Source: Aequorivita echinoideorum (GTDB taxonomy: Bacteria > Bacteroidota > Bacteroidia > Flavobacteriales > Flavobacteriaceae). From it: a stretch of 64,000 nucleotides of DNA. The notes beneath the pieces are model-generated. The model saw only the letters and a program-made list of their open reading frames with translations. It did not search any database and had not been told where the DNA came from. Position numbers and translations under genes: made by a program. The stretch covers positions 404,121 to 468,120 of the forward strand of contig NZ_JAHCTB010000004.1 in NCBI RefSeq assembly GCF_018476645.1. The letters are read 5' to 3'. This document shows, in pieces, positions 34,790 to 43,096 of this stretch (the first letter of the stretch is position 1; each line of letters begins with the position of its first letter).

Positions 34790-34821
34790 ACATTGTGTCA
34801 CATAATTTATTTACACAATGT
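34790..34821. promoter_or_regulatory. Inverted repeat in the lon leader/promoter
   Basis: ACATTGTGT and ACACAATGT, nine-base perfect arms separated by 14 bases, starting 14 bases upstream of the lon ATG. The left arm overlaps TGTGTCACA, itself a palindrome. It may be an operator for stress control of lon or a leader hairpin. Confidence 0.45.
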
Positions 34822-35034
34822 ATTTGTTTTCAACAGTTTGTATTTTTAATACTGAAATTACAAAACATTCAGGTTTCTAAAATTCATTTATTTCAAAGGT
34901 TATGCCACCTTAAAATGCGACAATTTTTAATTTCAATTTTTTAGAAAAAACTTCAAAAGTGTAACGCAATCTTAAAAATAGTGTCTTTACAATACCAACT
35001 TCAAAATGCATAACCCAAATTAAATTATTTATAT

Positions 35035-35757
35035 ATGAAAAATCTTTTAAAAGTTTTTGTGTTCATCCAAATTCTAATTTTTAATACGAACGCTATTGCC
35101 CAAAAAAATGTAGAAGGAAATGAAAAAATGATATCCAAAATTTTCACAACCGAAACATATAATTCAATTGAAATAATAGGATCAATGGAAATTGTCTTGA
35201 TAAAAGACCAGATAGGAAAGATTAATGTTACCGCCGAATCCAAAATCATTGACTTTTTATCTATAGAATCAATAGATGAAAATTTAAAAATTACGTTTCA
35301 AAATAATATTTCACTTAAAAATGTGAAGAATGTTAGAATTGAAGTTCCCTATGAAAAATTATCTAAAATTTCATTGGTCGGTTCGGGAAGTATTGCCGGC
35401 ACTGAAACAATCCAAAGTAAAAATTTGGAAATAAATCTTCAAGGCTCAGGCTCCATAGATTTAGTTATAGAAACAGAATCTACAGATGCCAAGTTGAACG
35501 GCTCAGGAACGATGGATTTGGAAGGAAATTCAACCAATCTAGACATTAAAACAACCGGAAGTGGCAGCTACAATGGAAAAAAATTAATTACTGACAATAC
35601 GGACGTCTTCGTTTCTGGCTCGGGAGCAGCCCAAGTGTATGCAAAGCAGAGATTAAAGGCGAGAGTGCAAGGTTCTGGTTCTATCACCTACAGCGGAAAC
35701 CCAATGTTTAAGGATATTAAGGTTTTGGGGTCTGGGAAAATAAATCGAAATTTATAA
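35035..35757 (+). CDS. Head GIN domain protein (DUF2807), putative auto-transporter adhesin
   Basis: A 240-residue exported protein with signal peptide MKNLLKVFVFIQILIFNTNAIA. The mature part is a right-handed beta-helix of DUF2807 type with repeated glycine-serine turns: LVGSGSIAG, LQGSGSIDL, LNGSGTMDLEG, TTGSGSYNG, VSGSGAAQVY, VQGSGSITYSG, VLGSGKINR. Spacing between turns is about 20-23 residues, one helix coil each. Function is unsettled; related proteins are cell-surface or periplasmic. The gene stands alone, convergent with a DUF6252 lipoprotein gene two bases away. Confidence 0.9.
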   Translation: MKNLLKVFVFIQILIFNTNAIAQKNVEGNEKMISKIFTTETYNSIEIIGSMEIVLIKDQIGKINVTAESKIIDFLSIESIDENLKITFQNNISLKNVKNVRIEVPYEKLSKISLVGSGSIAGTETIQSKNLEINLQGSGSIDLVIETESTDAKLNGSGTMDLEGNSTNLDIKTTGSGSYNGKKLITDNTDVFVSGSGAAQVYAKQRLKARVQGSGSITYSGNPMFKDIKVLGSGKINRNL

Positions 35758-35759
35758 GA

Positions 35760-36317
35760 TTATATTATAGGTAAGGAAAACTCTCCATTTGTGACATTCA
35801 CTCCTTCGTATATATTTTCACCATTTTCATCAATCATTGGCTCCCCATTTTCATCTAATTTAATCCGGAAGGCATCATAGCTAAATGTTCCAGAAACAGT
35901 TTTTGAAATCGTATCAAGAAGTGATAAATTTATTTGACCTGATCCCCCATAACTTGCTAATGTTGCAAATGGAATAGATCCAAAAATTTCATCTTTATAA
36001 CTTGCTGAATTACGATTATCTTCATCTGTAGCAAGATCAAATTCTCCTAAAGAAGGATTTGAAATTGAAATTGATATTAATTGTCCGTTTGGTTTTCCAC
36101 CGAGCAATATGATTTGATTATTTGAATTGAAATTTGCATTTCCCATGTTGGTGAAAAAATCCTCTCCATCTATTTTTGCCTTAATAAAAGTGCTCTCAAC
36201 ATTGGTATTTGGATCCTCTTGTGGAAAATCCCCTTCTAAAGGTTCGTTTTCACAAGAAATAAATTGGAATGCCAAAAAACCAAGAAGCAATGCATGTAAA
36301 AAATAGATTTTTTTCAT
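35760..36317 (-). CDS. DUF6252 family lipoprotein
   Basis: A 185-residue lipoprotein: signal sequence MKKIYFLHALLLGFLAFQFI and lipobox FISC. The mature domain begins with an acidic linker (ENEPLEGDFPQEDPNTN) and contains FIKAKIDGEDFFTNMGNANF and SISISNPSLGEFDLA, which match the DUF6252 beta-sandwich pattern. A repeat-like LDENGEPMIDENGENIYEG lies near the C-terminus. Function unknown. It is separated from the MFS gene upstream by 48 bases. Confidence 0.82.
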   Translation of the reverse strand: MKKIYFLHALLLGFLAFQFISCENEPLEGDFPQEDPNTNVESTFIKAKIDGEDFFTNMGNANFNSNNQIILLGGKPNGQLISISISNPSLGEFDLATDEDNRNSASYKDEIFGSIPFATLASYGGSGQINLSLLDTISKTVSGTFSYDAFRIKLDENGEPMIDENGENIYEGVNVTNGEFSLPII

Positions 36318-36365
36318 AAATATGTAATTTCCTTTCTAATAACCGCAAACATAAGTAAAAATTGT

Positions 36366-37685
36366 TTAACTGATTTTTTTTCTTGGCACTCTTAGCAATA
36401 AAACTACGCCCATTACAAAAAATACAACAAGAAAAAGAATTGAATTCCGCATACTTCCCGTGCTTTGGTCTATGAGCCCATAGATAAGCATTCCTATTAC
36501 AATTCCTATCTTTTCTGAAACATCATAAAAACTGAAATATGAAGTAGTATCTTTTGTTTGTGGCAAAAATTTAGAATATGTTGAACGTGAAAGTGATTGA
36601 ATGCCCCCCATAACCAAACCTACCACGGCTGCCGTACCGTAAAACTGAAGTGGAGTTTCTATGAAATATGCCACTACGCAAATAATTACCCAGATACAAT
36701 TAATAAAAATAAGGACAGGAATATTTCCTATTTTTTCTGAAGCTCGGGAAGTTAATATTGCCCCAACAACTGCAACCAATTGAATTATCAAAATACTCAT
36801 AATCAGCCCAATTGTCTTACCTTCGTCACCGTCCCAAGAAATCTCTTGTTCTCCAAAGTATGTGGCTACGAGCATCACAGTCTGTACTGCCATACTATAA
36901 ACAAAAAATGCAATCAAATATCTTTTTAATTGTCTATTTTCTGAAAGCGAATTATATACACCGCGCAACTCCCGGAAACCATTTAAAATTACCTTTCCCG
37001 TTACTTTTTTTCCAGTTTTGTTTCCCTTCGGAAGATAATAGAATGAATATTGACTAAAAGCAATCCACCAGACGCCCACTGAAATAAAAGACCATTTCAT
37101 TGCCTCAAGACTTGCCGCGCCACCCTCTCCAAAACCAAAATACTGAGGGAACATTACCATTCCCAGATTGAAAAGAAGCAAAATAACACTTCCTATATAT
37201 CCCAAAGAATAGCCTTTGGCACTAATTTTATCCTGTTGCTCCGGAAAAGCAACGTCTGGCAGATAGGAATTGTAAAAAACCAAACTCCCCCAAAATCCTA
37301 TCAGCCCAAAAAAATAAAACAGAAGACTTATATATATACGCTCTAGGCTGAAAAAATAAAGACCCATACACGATATTGCTCCCAAATAGCAAAAGAATTT
37401 CATGAAATTTTTCTTGTTTCCCACATAATCCGCAATACCGGAAAGTAGTGGCGATATAAATGAAACTAAAAGAAATGCGGCCGCTGTTGTAAAAGTGATC
37501 AAAGGCGTACTGCGCATATTTCTTCCAAAAATGGAAATAGTTTCCACATTTGAAGCATTGAATAATGCTTGGTAAAATATGGGGAAAATAGCCGATGCAA
37601 TGACCAAACTATATACTGAATTCGCCCAATCATAAAACGCCCAAGCATTTAGCAGTTTTTTACTTCCTTTGGTTAGGTTTTCCAT
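36366..37685 (-). CDS. MFS transporter, UMF1 (Atg22-like) family
   Basis: A 439-residue inner-membrane transporter with about 12 helices. The N-terminal NAWAFYDWANSVYSLVIASA (residues about 11-30) and IFPIFYQALF are hallmarks of the UMF1 family related to yeast Atg22, an amino-acid exporter. A second motif GLVMGGIQSLSRSTYSKFLP is close to the C-terminal half. The substrate is unknown. I chose the ATG at 37685 (MENLTKGSKK) rather than the one at 37718. A terminator separates it from the M48 gene upstream. Confidence 0.9.
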   Translation of the reverse strand: MENLTKGSKKLLNAWAFYDWANSVYSLVIASAIFPIFYQALFNASNVETISIFGRNMRSTPLITFTTAAAFLLVSFISPLLSGIADYVGNKKNFMKFFCYLGAISCMGLYFFSLERIYISLLFYFFGLIGFWGSLVFYNSYLPDVAFPEQQDKISAKGYSLGYIGSVILLLFNLGMVMFPQYFGFGEGGAASLEAMKWSFISVGVWWIAFSQYSFYYLPKGNKTGKKVTGKVILNGFRELRGVYNSLSENRQLKRYLIAFFVYSMAVQTVMLVATYFGEQEISWDGDEGKTIGLIMSILIIQLVAVVGAILTSRASEKIGNIPVLIFINCIWVIICVVAYFIETPLQFYGTAAVVGLVMGGIQSLSRSTYSKFLPQTKDTTSYFSFYDVSEKIGIVIGMLIYGLIDQSTGSMRNSILFLVVFFVMGVVLLLRVPRKKIS

Positions 37686-37730
37686 TCGTGTAGAAATTCG
37701 ATATAATTTTCTGTTCACTAAACTAATAAA

Positions 37731-37754
37731 AAAATCCCGCTATAGCGGGATTTC
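37731..37754 (-). terminator. Rho-independent terminator after the M48 gene
   Basis: Stem AAATCCCGC / GCGGGATTT with TATA loop, flanked by an A run. It lies about 29 bases past the M48 protease stop and ahead of the MFS gene. Confidence 0.88.
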
Positions 37755-37782
37755 TTAATTATGTAACCTTTATTTAAAGATA

Positions 37783-38598
37783 TTATTTTTTAAATGAAGT
37801 AACTCCAAATTTAGCAGCTTCGGCTTTTGCTTCGGGTGCCCAGGCCTGTATGTTTTGAATTCTCGTTCCACTGGAGGGGTGGGTACTCAAAAATTCCGCC
37901 GGAGCTCCCTGCTCCTGCGCTTGCATTCGTTTCCATAATTCTGCAGCGGCCATAGGATCGTATCCTGCAATGGCCATAAGCGTCAAACCAATTTTATCGG
38001 CTTCCGTTTCATTGCTTCTACTAAACGGCAACATAACGCCAATATTGGTCCCAACGCCATAAGCCTGATTGAAAATCTGGCCATATTGCGAACTTGCCGT
38101 TGCCACGTTCAATCCCGCGGCGCCAATCTCCTGCAATGTGGTTGCGCTCATACGTTGTTGCCCATGATTTGCCAAGGCGTGCGCAACTTCATGGCCCATG
38201 ACGGCAGCTAGTCCAGCCTCATCTTTTGTGATGGGAAGTATTCCCGTGTAGATTACAATTTTTCCGCCCGGCATGCACCACGCATTTACCTCTGGGCTAT
38301 CAACTAGATTATATTCCCAACGGTAATCCGTCAAATAACCAGAATATCCATTCGCATTTAAATATCTTTCGGAAGCCGCGGCGATTTTTTGCCCCACGCT
38401 TTTTACCATATTAGCGTTGGAAGTACCTGTAACTACTTTGTTTTCACTTAAAAATTGTTCGTATTGCTGAAAAGCCATCGGTAATATTTGGGAATTTGGC
38501 ACGAGTGCGAGTGTCTGTTTACCTGTAAAGGGGTTTGTGTTGCACGCTATTGCGAAAATTGCTACAGCGAAGATGGAAGTTGCTAATTTTAGTTTCAT
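37783..38598 (-). CDS. M48 family metalloprotease, lipoprotein
   Basis: A 271-residue protein with a signal sequence MKLKLATSIFAVAIFAIA and lipobox cysteine (AIACNT). It contains the zinc motif in AAVMGHEVAHALANHGQQRM (HExxH), and the third ligand is in SRSNETEADKIGLTLMAIAG. The FLSTHPSSGTRIQNIQAW tail is typical of the BepA/YcaL-like M48 group, which degrades misfolded outer-membrane proteins. It is probably anchored in a membrane facing the periplasm. The gene is monocistronic. Confidence 0.93.
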   Translation of the reverse strand: MKLKLATSIFAVAIFAIACNTNPFTGKQTLALVPNSQILPMAFQQYEQFLSENKVVTGTSNANMVKSVGQKIAAASERYLNANGYSGYLTDYRWEYNLVDSPEVNAWCMPGGKIVIYTGILPITKDEAGLAAVMGHEVAHALANHGQQRMSATTLQEIGAAGLNVATASSQYGQIFNQAYGVGTNIGVMLPFSRSNETEADKIGLTLMAIAGYDPMAAAELWKRMQAQEQGAPAEFLSTHPSSGTRIQNIQAWAPEAKAEAAKFGVTSFKK

Positions 38599-38799
38599 AG
38601 TTATTGATTGTTTATTTGTTAAAATTACAGATATAATGATAGCTTACTATTAAAATTATTTTAAAACTTCAAAAGGGAATTTTCGCACAAACTTTAATCT
38701 TTCATTAATAATGAAGCCCACATATACCAATTAAATTTACGGCACAAAAGTTGAAACCACTTTCGAAAAACAATCTTTACACAATATAAAACTAGAATT

Positions 38800-39330
38800 A
38801 TGAAACACTTACTTTTATTCTTAGCCCTTTCCTCCACTATTTTTTTCACTTCCTGCGAAGGCGATCCGGGACCTCCGGGTGAACCAGGTGGATTGATTTT
38901 CGCTCAGGTTTTTGAAGTAAATGCTAATTTTAATTATGAAGATTATCCTAGCAACACCTATTTTAGTCCAATCTATACATTTCCATTTGAAGTTTTCGAA
39001 AGTGATGTTGTATTGACATATCGCCTATCTGGTCAAGATAATACCATAAACCCTCCGGCGGATATCTGGACACAATTACCACAAAGTGTTTTTTATCAAG
39101 ATGGAACTGGAGATATTTTTCAATATAATTTTAACAATACATTTCGAGACTTACAATTTACTATCGAAGGTAATTTTGATTTAACAAATATCGATCCTTC
39201 AGATTTAAATAATCAAATCTTTCGAATTGCAGTAGTACCGGCAGAGTTCGCAGCTACTAATCCCACGATTGAACAAATTTTGGAACGAGGGCAAATAGAT
39301 ACTTCTGAAATTGAACGAATCCAAAAATAA
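38800..39330 (+). CDS. Hypothetical lipoprotein with collagen-like motif
   Basis: A 176-residue lipoprotein: signal MKHLLLFLALSSTIFFTS and lipobox cysteine, directly followed by EGDPGPPGEPGG, a short collagen-like Gly-X-Y run. The mature domain is aromatic- and aspartate-rich (NYEDYPSNTYFSPIYTFPFE) and probably beta-sheet. It ends IEQILERGQIDTSEIERIQK. I do not recognise the function. The msrB gene starts four bases after its stop, so it is probably transcribed with the two msrB genes and may have a role near oxidised methionine repair in the envelope. Confidence 0.82.
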   Translation: MKHLLLFLALSSTIFFTSCEGDPGPPGEPGGLIFAQVFEVNANFNYEDYPSNTYFSPIYTFPFEVFESDVVLTYRLSGQDNTINPPADIWTQLPQSVFYQDGTGDIFQYNFNNTFRDLQFTIEGNFDLTNIDPSDLNNQIFRIAVVPAEFAATNPTIEQILERGQIDTSEIERIQK

Positions 39331-39334
39331 TATT

Positions 39335-39820
39335 ATGAAATACATACTAATCATGCTTTTAGGTTGCATCCTTTTCAGTTGCAATTCATCCGCGCAACAG
39401 AAGAAAAAGGAGGAATTCAAAATAAATAAAACAGATGCCGAATGGAAGGCGGAACTAACTCCTGAAGAATACAACGTACTGCGAAAGGAAGGTACAGAGA
39501 TGGCCTTTAGCAGCGATCTCAACGACAACAAGAAAAAAGGAACATATGTATGCGCTGCGTGCGGAACTCCTGTTTTTGAAAGTGAGCATAAATTTGATAG
39601 CGGTACGGGGTGGCCAAGTTTTGATCGCGCCGTGGAAGGAAATGTTGCATACTCATCAGATAACAAATTGGGCTATACTAGAACCGAGGAACATTGCGCA
39701 ACTTGCGGCGGACACTTGGGTCACGTTTTTAACGATGGGCCTAAAGAGACTACAGGAAAAAGACACTGCATAAACGGCGTTGCACTAAATTTTATTCCTG
39801 AAAATGAGCAATCCAAATAA
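39335..39820 (+). CDS. msrB: Peptide-methionine (R)-S-oxide reductase MsrB, lipoprotein form
   Basis: A 161-residue MsrB with a signal sequence and lipobox (MKYILIMLLGCILFSC), so it is probably exported. The MsrB domain has two zinc CxxC pairs (YVCAACGTPVF and EHCATCGGHLGHVF), the GTGWPSFDRAV segment and the catalytic cysteine in KRHCINGVALNF. It reduces methionine-R-sulfoxide. It begins four bases after the collagen-motif lipoprotein stop and overlaps a second msrB by 17 bases. The start at 39335 was chosen over 39311, which lies inside the upstream gene. Confidence 0.93.
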   Translation: MKYILIMLLGCILFSCNSSAQQKKKEEFKINKTDAEWKAELTPEEYNVLRKEGTEMAFSSDLNDNKKKGTYVCAACGTPVFESEHKFDSGTGWPSFDRAVEGNVAYSSDNKLGYTRTEEHCATCGGHLGHVFNDGPKETTGKRHCINGVALNFIPENEQSK

Positions 39821-40208
39821 ATATCCCGTCTCAAAATCGGAATCTGAATGGCGCGAGGAATTGGGCGAGAAACGTTTCCATATTCTTCGTGAAAAAGGAA
39901 CAGAATTTCCGCGCAGTGGACAATACAACCTTCACTTTGAAGACGGAACGTACGTATGCGGTGCTTGCCACACCCCACTTTTTGAAAGCAATAACAAATT
40001 TAAAAGCAATTGCGGCTGGCCTTCCTTCGATGATGCAATTGATGGCGCTATTGAATATGTGCAGGATAAAACCCACGGAATGATCCGTACAGAAATTTTA
40101 TGCGCAAACTGCGGAAGCCATTTGGGCCACGTTTTTGAAGATGGTCCTACGCAAACCGGCCAGCGTTATTGTGTGAATTCACTTTCAATGGATTTTAAAA
40201 AGAAATAA
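39804..40208 (+). CDS. msrB: Peptide-methionine (R)-S-oxide reductase MsrB, cytoplasmic form
   Basis: A 134-residue MsrB without signal sequence. It has zinc pairs YVCGACHTPLF and ILCANCGSHLGHVF, the NCGWPSFDDAID segment and the catalytic cysteine in QRYCVNSLSMDF. An additional cysteine in NCGWPSF (where the partner MsrB has GTGWPSF) could act as resolving cysteine. Its ATG overlaps the end of the lipoprotein-type msrB, so the two are translationally coupled. A strong terminator follows. Confidence 0.94.
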   Translation: MSNPNKYPVSKSESEWREELGEKRFHILREKGTEFPRSGQYNLHFEDGTYVCGACHTPLFESNNKFKSNCGWPSFDDAIDGAIEYVQDKTHGMIRTEILCANCGSHLGHVFEDGPTQTGQRYCVNSLSMDFKKK

Positions 40209-40228
40209 AACTTCAGTCAAAAAAATTT

Positions 40229-40274
40229 AAAGCACCGAATTCCAGTGTACCGTTTTGGAATTCGGTGCTTTTTG
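40229..40274 (+). terminator. Strong terminator after the msrB pair
   Basis: A 14-base-pair perfect stem (AGCACCGAATTCCA / TGGAATTCGGTGCT) with an 11-base loop, then TTTTTG. It is unusually long for a terminator. Confidence 0.85.
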
Positions 40275-40313
40275 ATTTTTATCATTTTGCATTTTGAATT
40301 ATTTGAATTTTGG

Positions 40314-40359
40314 TCCCGATAACTATCGGGATTGTTATTTGTCCTGATAGCTATCGGGA
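40314..40359. repeat. Pair of near-identical palindromes (GATAGCTATC type)
   Basis: Two palindromes ten bases apart: TCCCGATAACTATCGGGA at 40314-40331 and TCCTGATAGCTATCGGGA at 40342-40359. Each can fold as a short hairpin with CCCGAT-type arms. They sit between the msrB terminator and the lpd promoter. They resemble dispersed intergenic palindromes of flavobacterial genomes. Confidence 0.65.
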
Positions 40360-40416
40360 TTTCTTTTTGTATTTCGTAAATTCGTGGCTTCAATAAAAAT
40401 TCAGAATAAATAGATA

Positions 40417-41793
40417 ATGAGCAAATACGATGTAATAGTTTTAGGAAGCGGACCGGGCGGTTATGTAACCGCAATTAGAGCTTCGCAATTAGGTTTTAAA
40501 ACTGCAATTGTTGAAAAAGAAAACCTTGGCGGCGTCTGCTTAAATTGGGGCTGTATTCCCACAAAAGCATTATTAAAAAGCGCACAGGTTTTTGATTACT
40601 TGAAGCACGCGGACAGTTATGGCCTTACGGTGAAGGATTTTGATAAGGATTTTGGAAAGGTTGTGGATCGCAGCCGTGGTGTCGCTGACGGAATGAGTAA
40701 AGGAGTTCAGTTCTTGATGAAAAAAAACAAAATTGAAGTTATTAATGGCTTCGGAAAACTGAAACCCGGAAAAAAAGTTGAAGTTGATGGAAATGAAATT
40801 TCCGCAGACCATATCATTATTGCAACGGGAGCACGCTCCCGAGAATTGCCAAACCTTAAGCAGGATGGAAAAAAAGTGATTGGTTACCGTGAAGCAATGA
40901 CATTAAAAAAGCAGCCTAAAAGTATGATTGTTGTAGGCAGCGGCGCCATTGGTGTTGAGTTTGCTCATTTTTATAATGCAATGGGAACCGACGTTACCAT
41001 CGTAGAATTTTTACCAAATCTTGTACCCTTGGAAGATGAGGATGTGTCAAAACAATTTGAACGGTCTTTCAAAAAAGCGGGTATTAAAGTTATGACAAGT
41101 TCTTCTGTTGAAAAATTGGATACTTCCGGAAAACTTGTGAAAGCAACCGTAAAAACTTCAAAAGGTGAAGAAATCTTGGAAGCCGAAATCGTACTTTCCG
41201 CAGTGGGAATCGCTTCAAATATTGAAAACATTGGCTTGGAAGATGTAGGTATTGTTACTGATAAAGGTAAAATTATGGTGAATGACTGGTACCAAACCAA
41301 CATTCCCGGCTACTATGCTATTGGAGACGTAGTGCCCGGTCCTGCCCTCGCCCACGTTGCTTCAGCTGAAGGAATTACGTGTGTTGAAAAAATTGCCGGA
41401 CTGCATGTTGAAGCAATTGATTATGGAAACATACCGGGTTGTACATACGCTTCGCCGGAAATCGCGAGTGTGGGTATGACTGAAAAACAGGCAAAAGATG
41501 CCGGCTATGAATTGAAGGTTGGTAAATTTCCTTTCAGTGCGAGTGGAAAAGCGAGCGCCGCAGGTGAAAAAGATGGTTTTGTAAAAGTGATTTTTGATGC
41601 GAAATACGGCGAATGGCTGGGTTGCCATATGATAGGTGCCGGGGTAACCGATATGATTGCGGAAGCTGTTTTAGGTAGAAAACTTGAAACCACGGGTCAC
41701 GAAGTTCTTAAAGCCATACATCCACACCCAACGATGAGCGAAGCCGTAATGGAGGCAGTTGCTGATGCGTATGGAGAGGTGATACATTTGTAG
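40417..41793 (+). CDS. lpdA: Dihydrolipoyl dehydrogenase (E3)
   Basis: A 458-residue FAD/NAD disulfide oxidoreductase shared by pyruvate and 2-oxoglutarate dehydrogenase complexes. It has the FAD dinucleotide motif LGSGPGGYVTAIRASQLG near residue 9, the redox cysteine pair GGVCLNWGCIPTKAL, and the NAD motif VVGSGAIGVEFAHFYNAMG. YYAIGDVVPGPALAHVASAE and the C-terminal catalytic histidine in AIHPHPTMSEAVMEAV complete the set. It is a stand-alone gene with its own terminator; the E1 and E2 genes are not in the window. Confidence 0.96.
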   Translation: MSKYDVIVLGSGPGGYVTAIRASQLGFKTAIVEKENLGGVCLNWGCIPTKALLKSAQVFDYLKHADSYGLTVKDFDKDFGKVVDRSRGVADGMSKGVQFLMKKNKIEVINGFGKLKPGKKVEVDGNEISADHIIIATGARSRELPNLKQDGKKVIGYREAMTLKKQPKSMIVVGSGAIGVEFAHFYNAMGTDVTIVEFLPNLVPLEDEDVSKQFERSFKKAGIKVMTSSSVEKLDTSGKLVKATVKTSKGEEILEAEIVLSAVGIASNIENIGLEDVGIVTDKGKIMVNDWYQTNIPGYYAIGDVVPGPALAHVASAEGITCVEKIAGLHVEAIDYGNIPGCTYASPEIASVGMTEKQAKDAGYELKVGKFPFSASGKASAAGEKDGFVKVIFDAKYGEWLGCHMIGAGVTDMIAEAVLGRKLETTGHEVLKAIHPHPTMSEAVMEAVADAYGEVIHL

Positions 41794-41805
41794 CGATAAG
41801 AGATA

Positions 41806-41836
41806 TAAAAAAACCGCATTATATGCGGTTTTTTTT
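41806..41836 (+). terminator. Bidirectional terminator after lpdA
   Basis: A-run, stem CCGCAT / ATGCGG with TAT loop, T-run; with the flanking A and T runs the pairing extends to 13 base pairs. It can serve both lpdA and the convergent aroQ. Confidence 0.9.
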
Positions 41837-41875
41837 AAGTCTTGTTTCTTGACTCTTGGATCTTTTCGCTCTTCA

Positions 41876-42307
41876 CTAATTCCTCTTCGCTATGTATAAA
41901 AAGCTCTGCAAAGCCAATTCATAGCTCTGTAATCCAAATCCAACAATAACACCTTTCGCATTTGGCGATATATAGCTTTTGTGCCTATAATCCTCACGTG
42001 AAAAAGTATTGGAAATATGTACTTCCACTACTGGAGTTGTAATTGCTTTTACTGCATCAGCAATTCCAATGGATGTATGGGTATAGGCTGCGGCATTCAA
42101 GATAATGCCATCATAATTGTAACCTACTTCCTGAATTTTATCAATCAATTCGCCTTCAATATTTGATTGAAAATAGGATATTTCTTGATTGGCAAATTTC
42201 TTCTTTAATTTTTCAAAAAAATCATTGAAAGTTTCATCGCCGTAAATATCATTTTCCCGTTTCCCGAGAAGGTTCAGGTTTGGTCCATTTATAATTATAA
42301 ATTTCAT
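41876..42307 (-). CDS. aroQ: Type II 3-dehydroquinate dehydratase
   Basis: A 143-residue dodecameric enzyme of the shikimate pathway. The start is MKFIIINGPNLNLLGKREND, with the catalytic Tyr likely in the adjacent IYGDETF. GIILNAAAYTHTSIGIADAV and VEVHISNTFSREDYRHKSYI supply the substrate-site Asn, His and Arg. The C-terminus contains VIVGFGLQSYELAL. Length is standard. Confidence 0.95.
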   Translation of the reverse strand: MKFIIINGPNLNLLGKRENDIYGDETFNDFFEKLKKKFANQEISYFQSNIEGELIDKIQEVGYNYDGIILNAAAYTHTSIGIADAVKAITTPVVEVHISNTFSREDYRHKSYISPNAKGVIVGFGLQSYELALQSFLYIAKRN

Positions 42308-42326
42308 TTTGTAAAGATATGAAATA

Positions 42327-42358
42327 AAAAAAGCGGAAGATTTCTCTTCCGCTTTTTA
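42327..42358 (-). terminator. Rho-independent terminator after the 42375-42953 gene
   Basis: Stem AAAAAGCGGAAGA / TCTTCCGCTTTTT with TTTC loop, 13 base pairs. It ends the barrel-protein transcript before aroQ. Confidence 0.88.
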
Positions 42359-42374
42359 AATAATCATATTCTTT

Positions 42375-42953
42375 TTAATTGAAAAAATACCCAACCGATA
42401 AACTTAATACAGAATTTTTTGCATCAGGTTGAAATCCCTCAATTTCTTCAAAAACATTTGTTACGCCTATTACATAACGAGCTTGGAAAAACAAATTCAT
42501 AGGAAAGATATACTGCGCACCAATACCCACTCCAAAATCAATGGTCTGTGCGTCTTCAATATCTTCAGTATCACCATCAAATTCTGCATCTGCTGAGATA
42601 TTAAATCCAAATTGGGGACCACCTTGAAGACTGAATCCATCAGCTAATGTGATATCCGCTAAAACTGGTATATTGATGTATCCTAAACGTATTTGACCAT
42701 CTTCACCCGGTAAATTAAATTTGTAACCTTGGCTTGAAAATACTAATTCAGGTTGGATAGAAAACATTTCAGAAATACCAATTCGTGCTACGCCACCCAC
42801 GTGAATACCAGCGCGACCATTAGTGTCATCAACGTCATCACCATTTACATTTGCAAAATTAACCCCGGCTTTCGCCCCAAAGCGAACTTCCTGCGCTTGT
42901 ACGGCCATGGTCGAGAATCCAACAAACGCTGCAATAAGTAATAATTTTTTCAT
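42375..42953 (-). CDS. Outer-membrane beta-barrel protein (porin family), 192 aa
   Basis: Signal peptide MKKLLLIAAFVGFSTMAVQA, then a beta-barrel of OMP_b-brl_2 type. Opening strand VRFGAKAGVNFANVNGDD is followed by alternating strands, including RIGISEMFSIQPELVFSSQG and YINIPVLADITLADGFSLQG, and the terminal strand is VLSLSVGYFFN with C-terminal aromatic-type ending. It is paralogous to the neighbouring 43097-43642 product in strand order and motifs, so the pair arose by tandem duplication. Ligand unknown. Confidence 0.9.
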   Translation of the reverse strand: MKKLLLIAAFVGFSTMAVQAQEVRFGAKAGVNFANVNGDDVDDTNGRAGIHVGGVARIGISEMFSIQPELVFSSQGYKFNLPGEDGQIRLGYINIPVLADITLADGFSLQGGPQFGFNISADAEFDGDTEDIEDAQTIDFGVGIGAQYIFPMNLFFQARYVIGVTNVFEEIEGFQPDAKNSVLSLSVGYFFN

Positions 42954-43096
42954 AATTAAATTGTTTTTAAATGTTAGTAATTAAATCGAAGATAAAAAAA
43001 AACGTTTAAACTGAGAACATTTCTTTTTTATTCAACCATTTTTATAAAAAAAACCACGGAGAAATTGGTGGCTTTTTAAAGAAGTATCTATGTTTT

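Noticed and set aside
43046..43078. Terminator between the two small barrel genes
   Set aside because: The stem is only four to five base pairs (CCAC/GTGG) with a mismatch; too weak to call.
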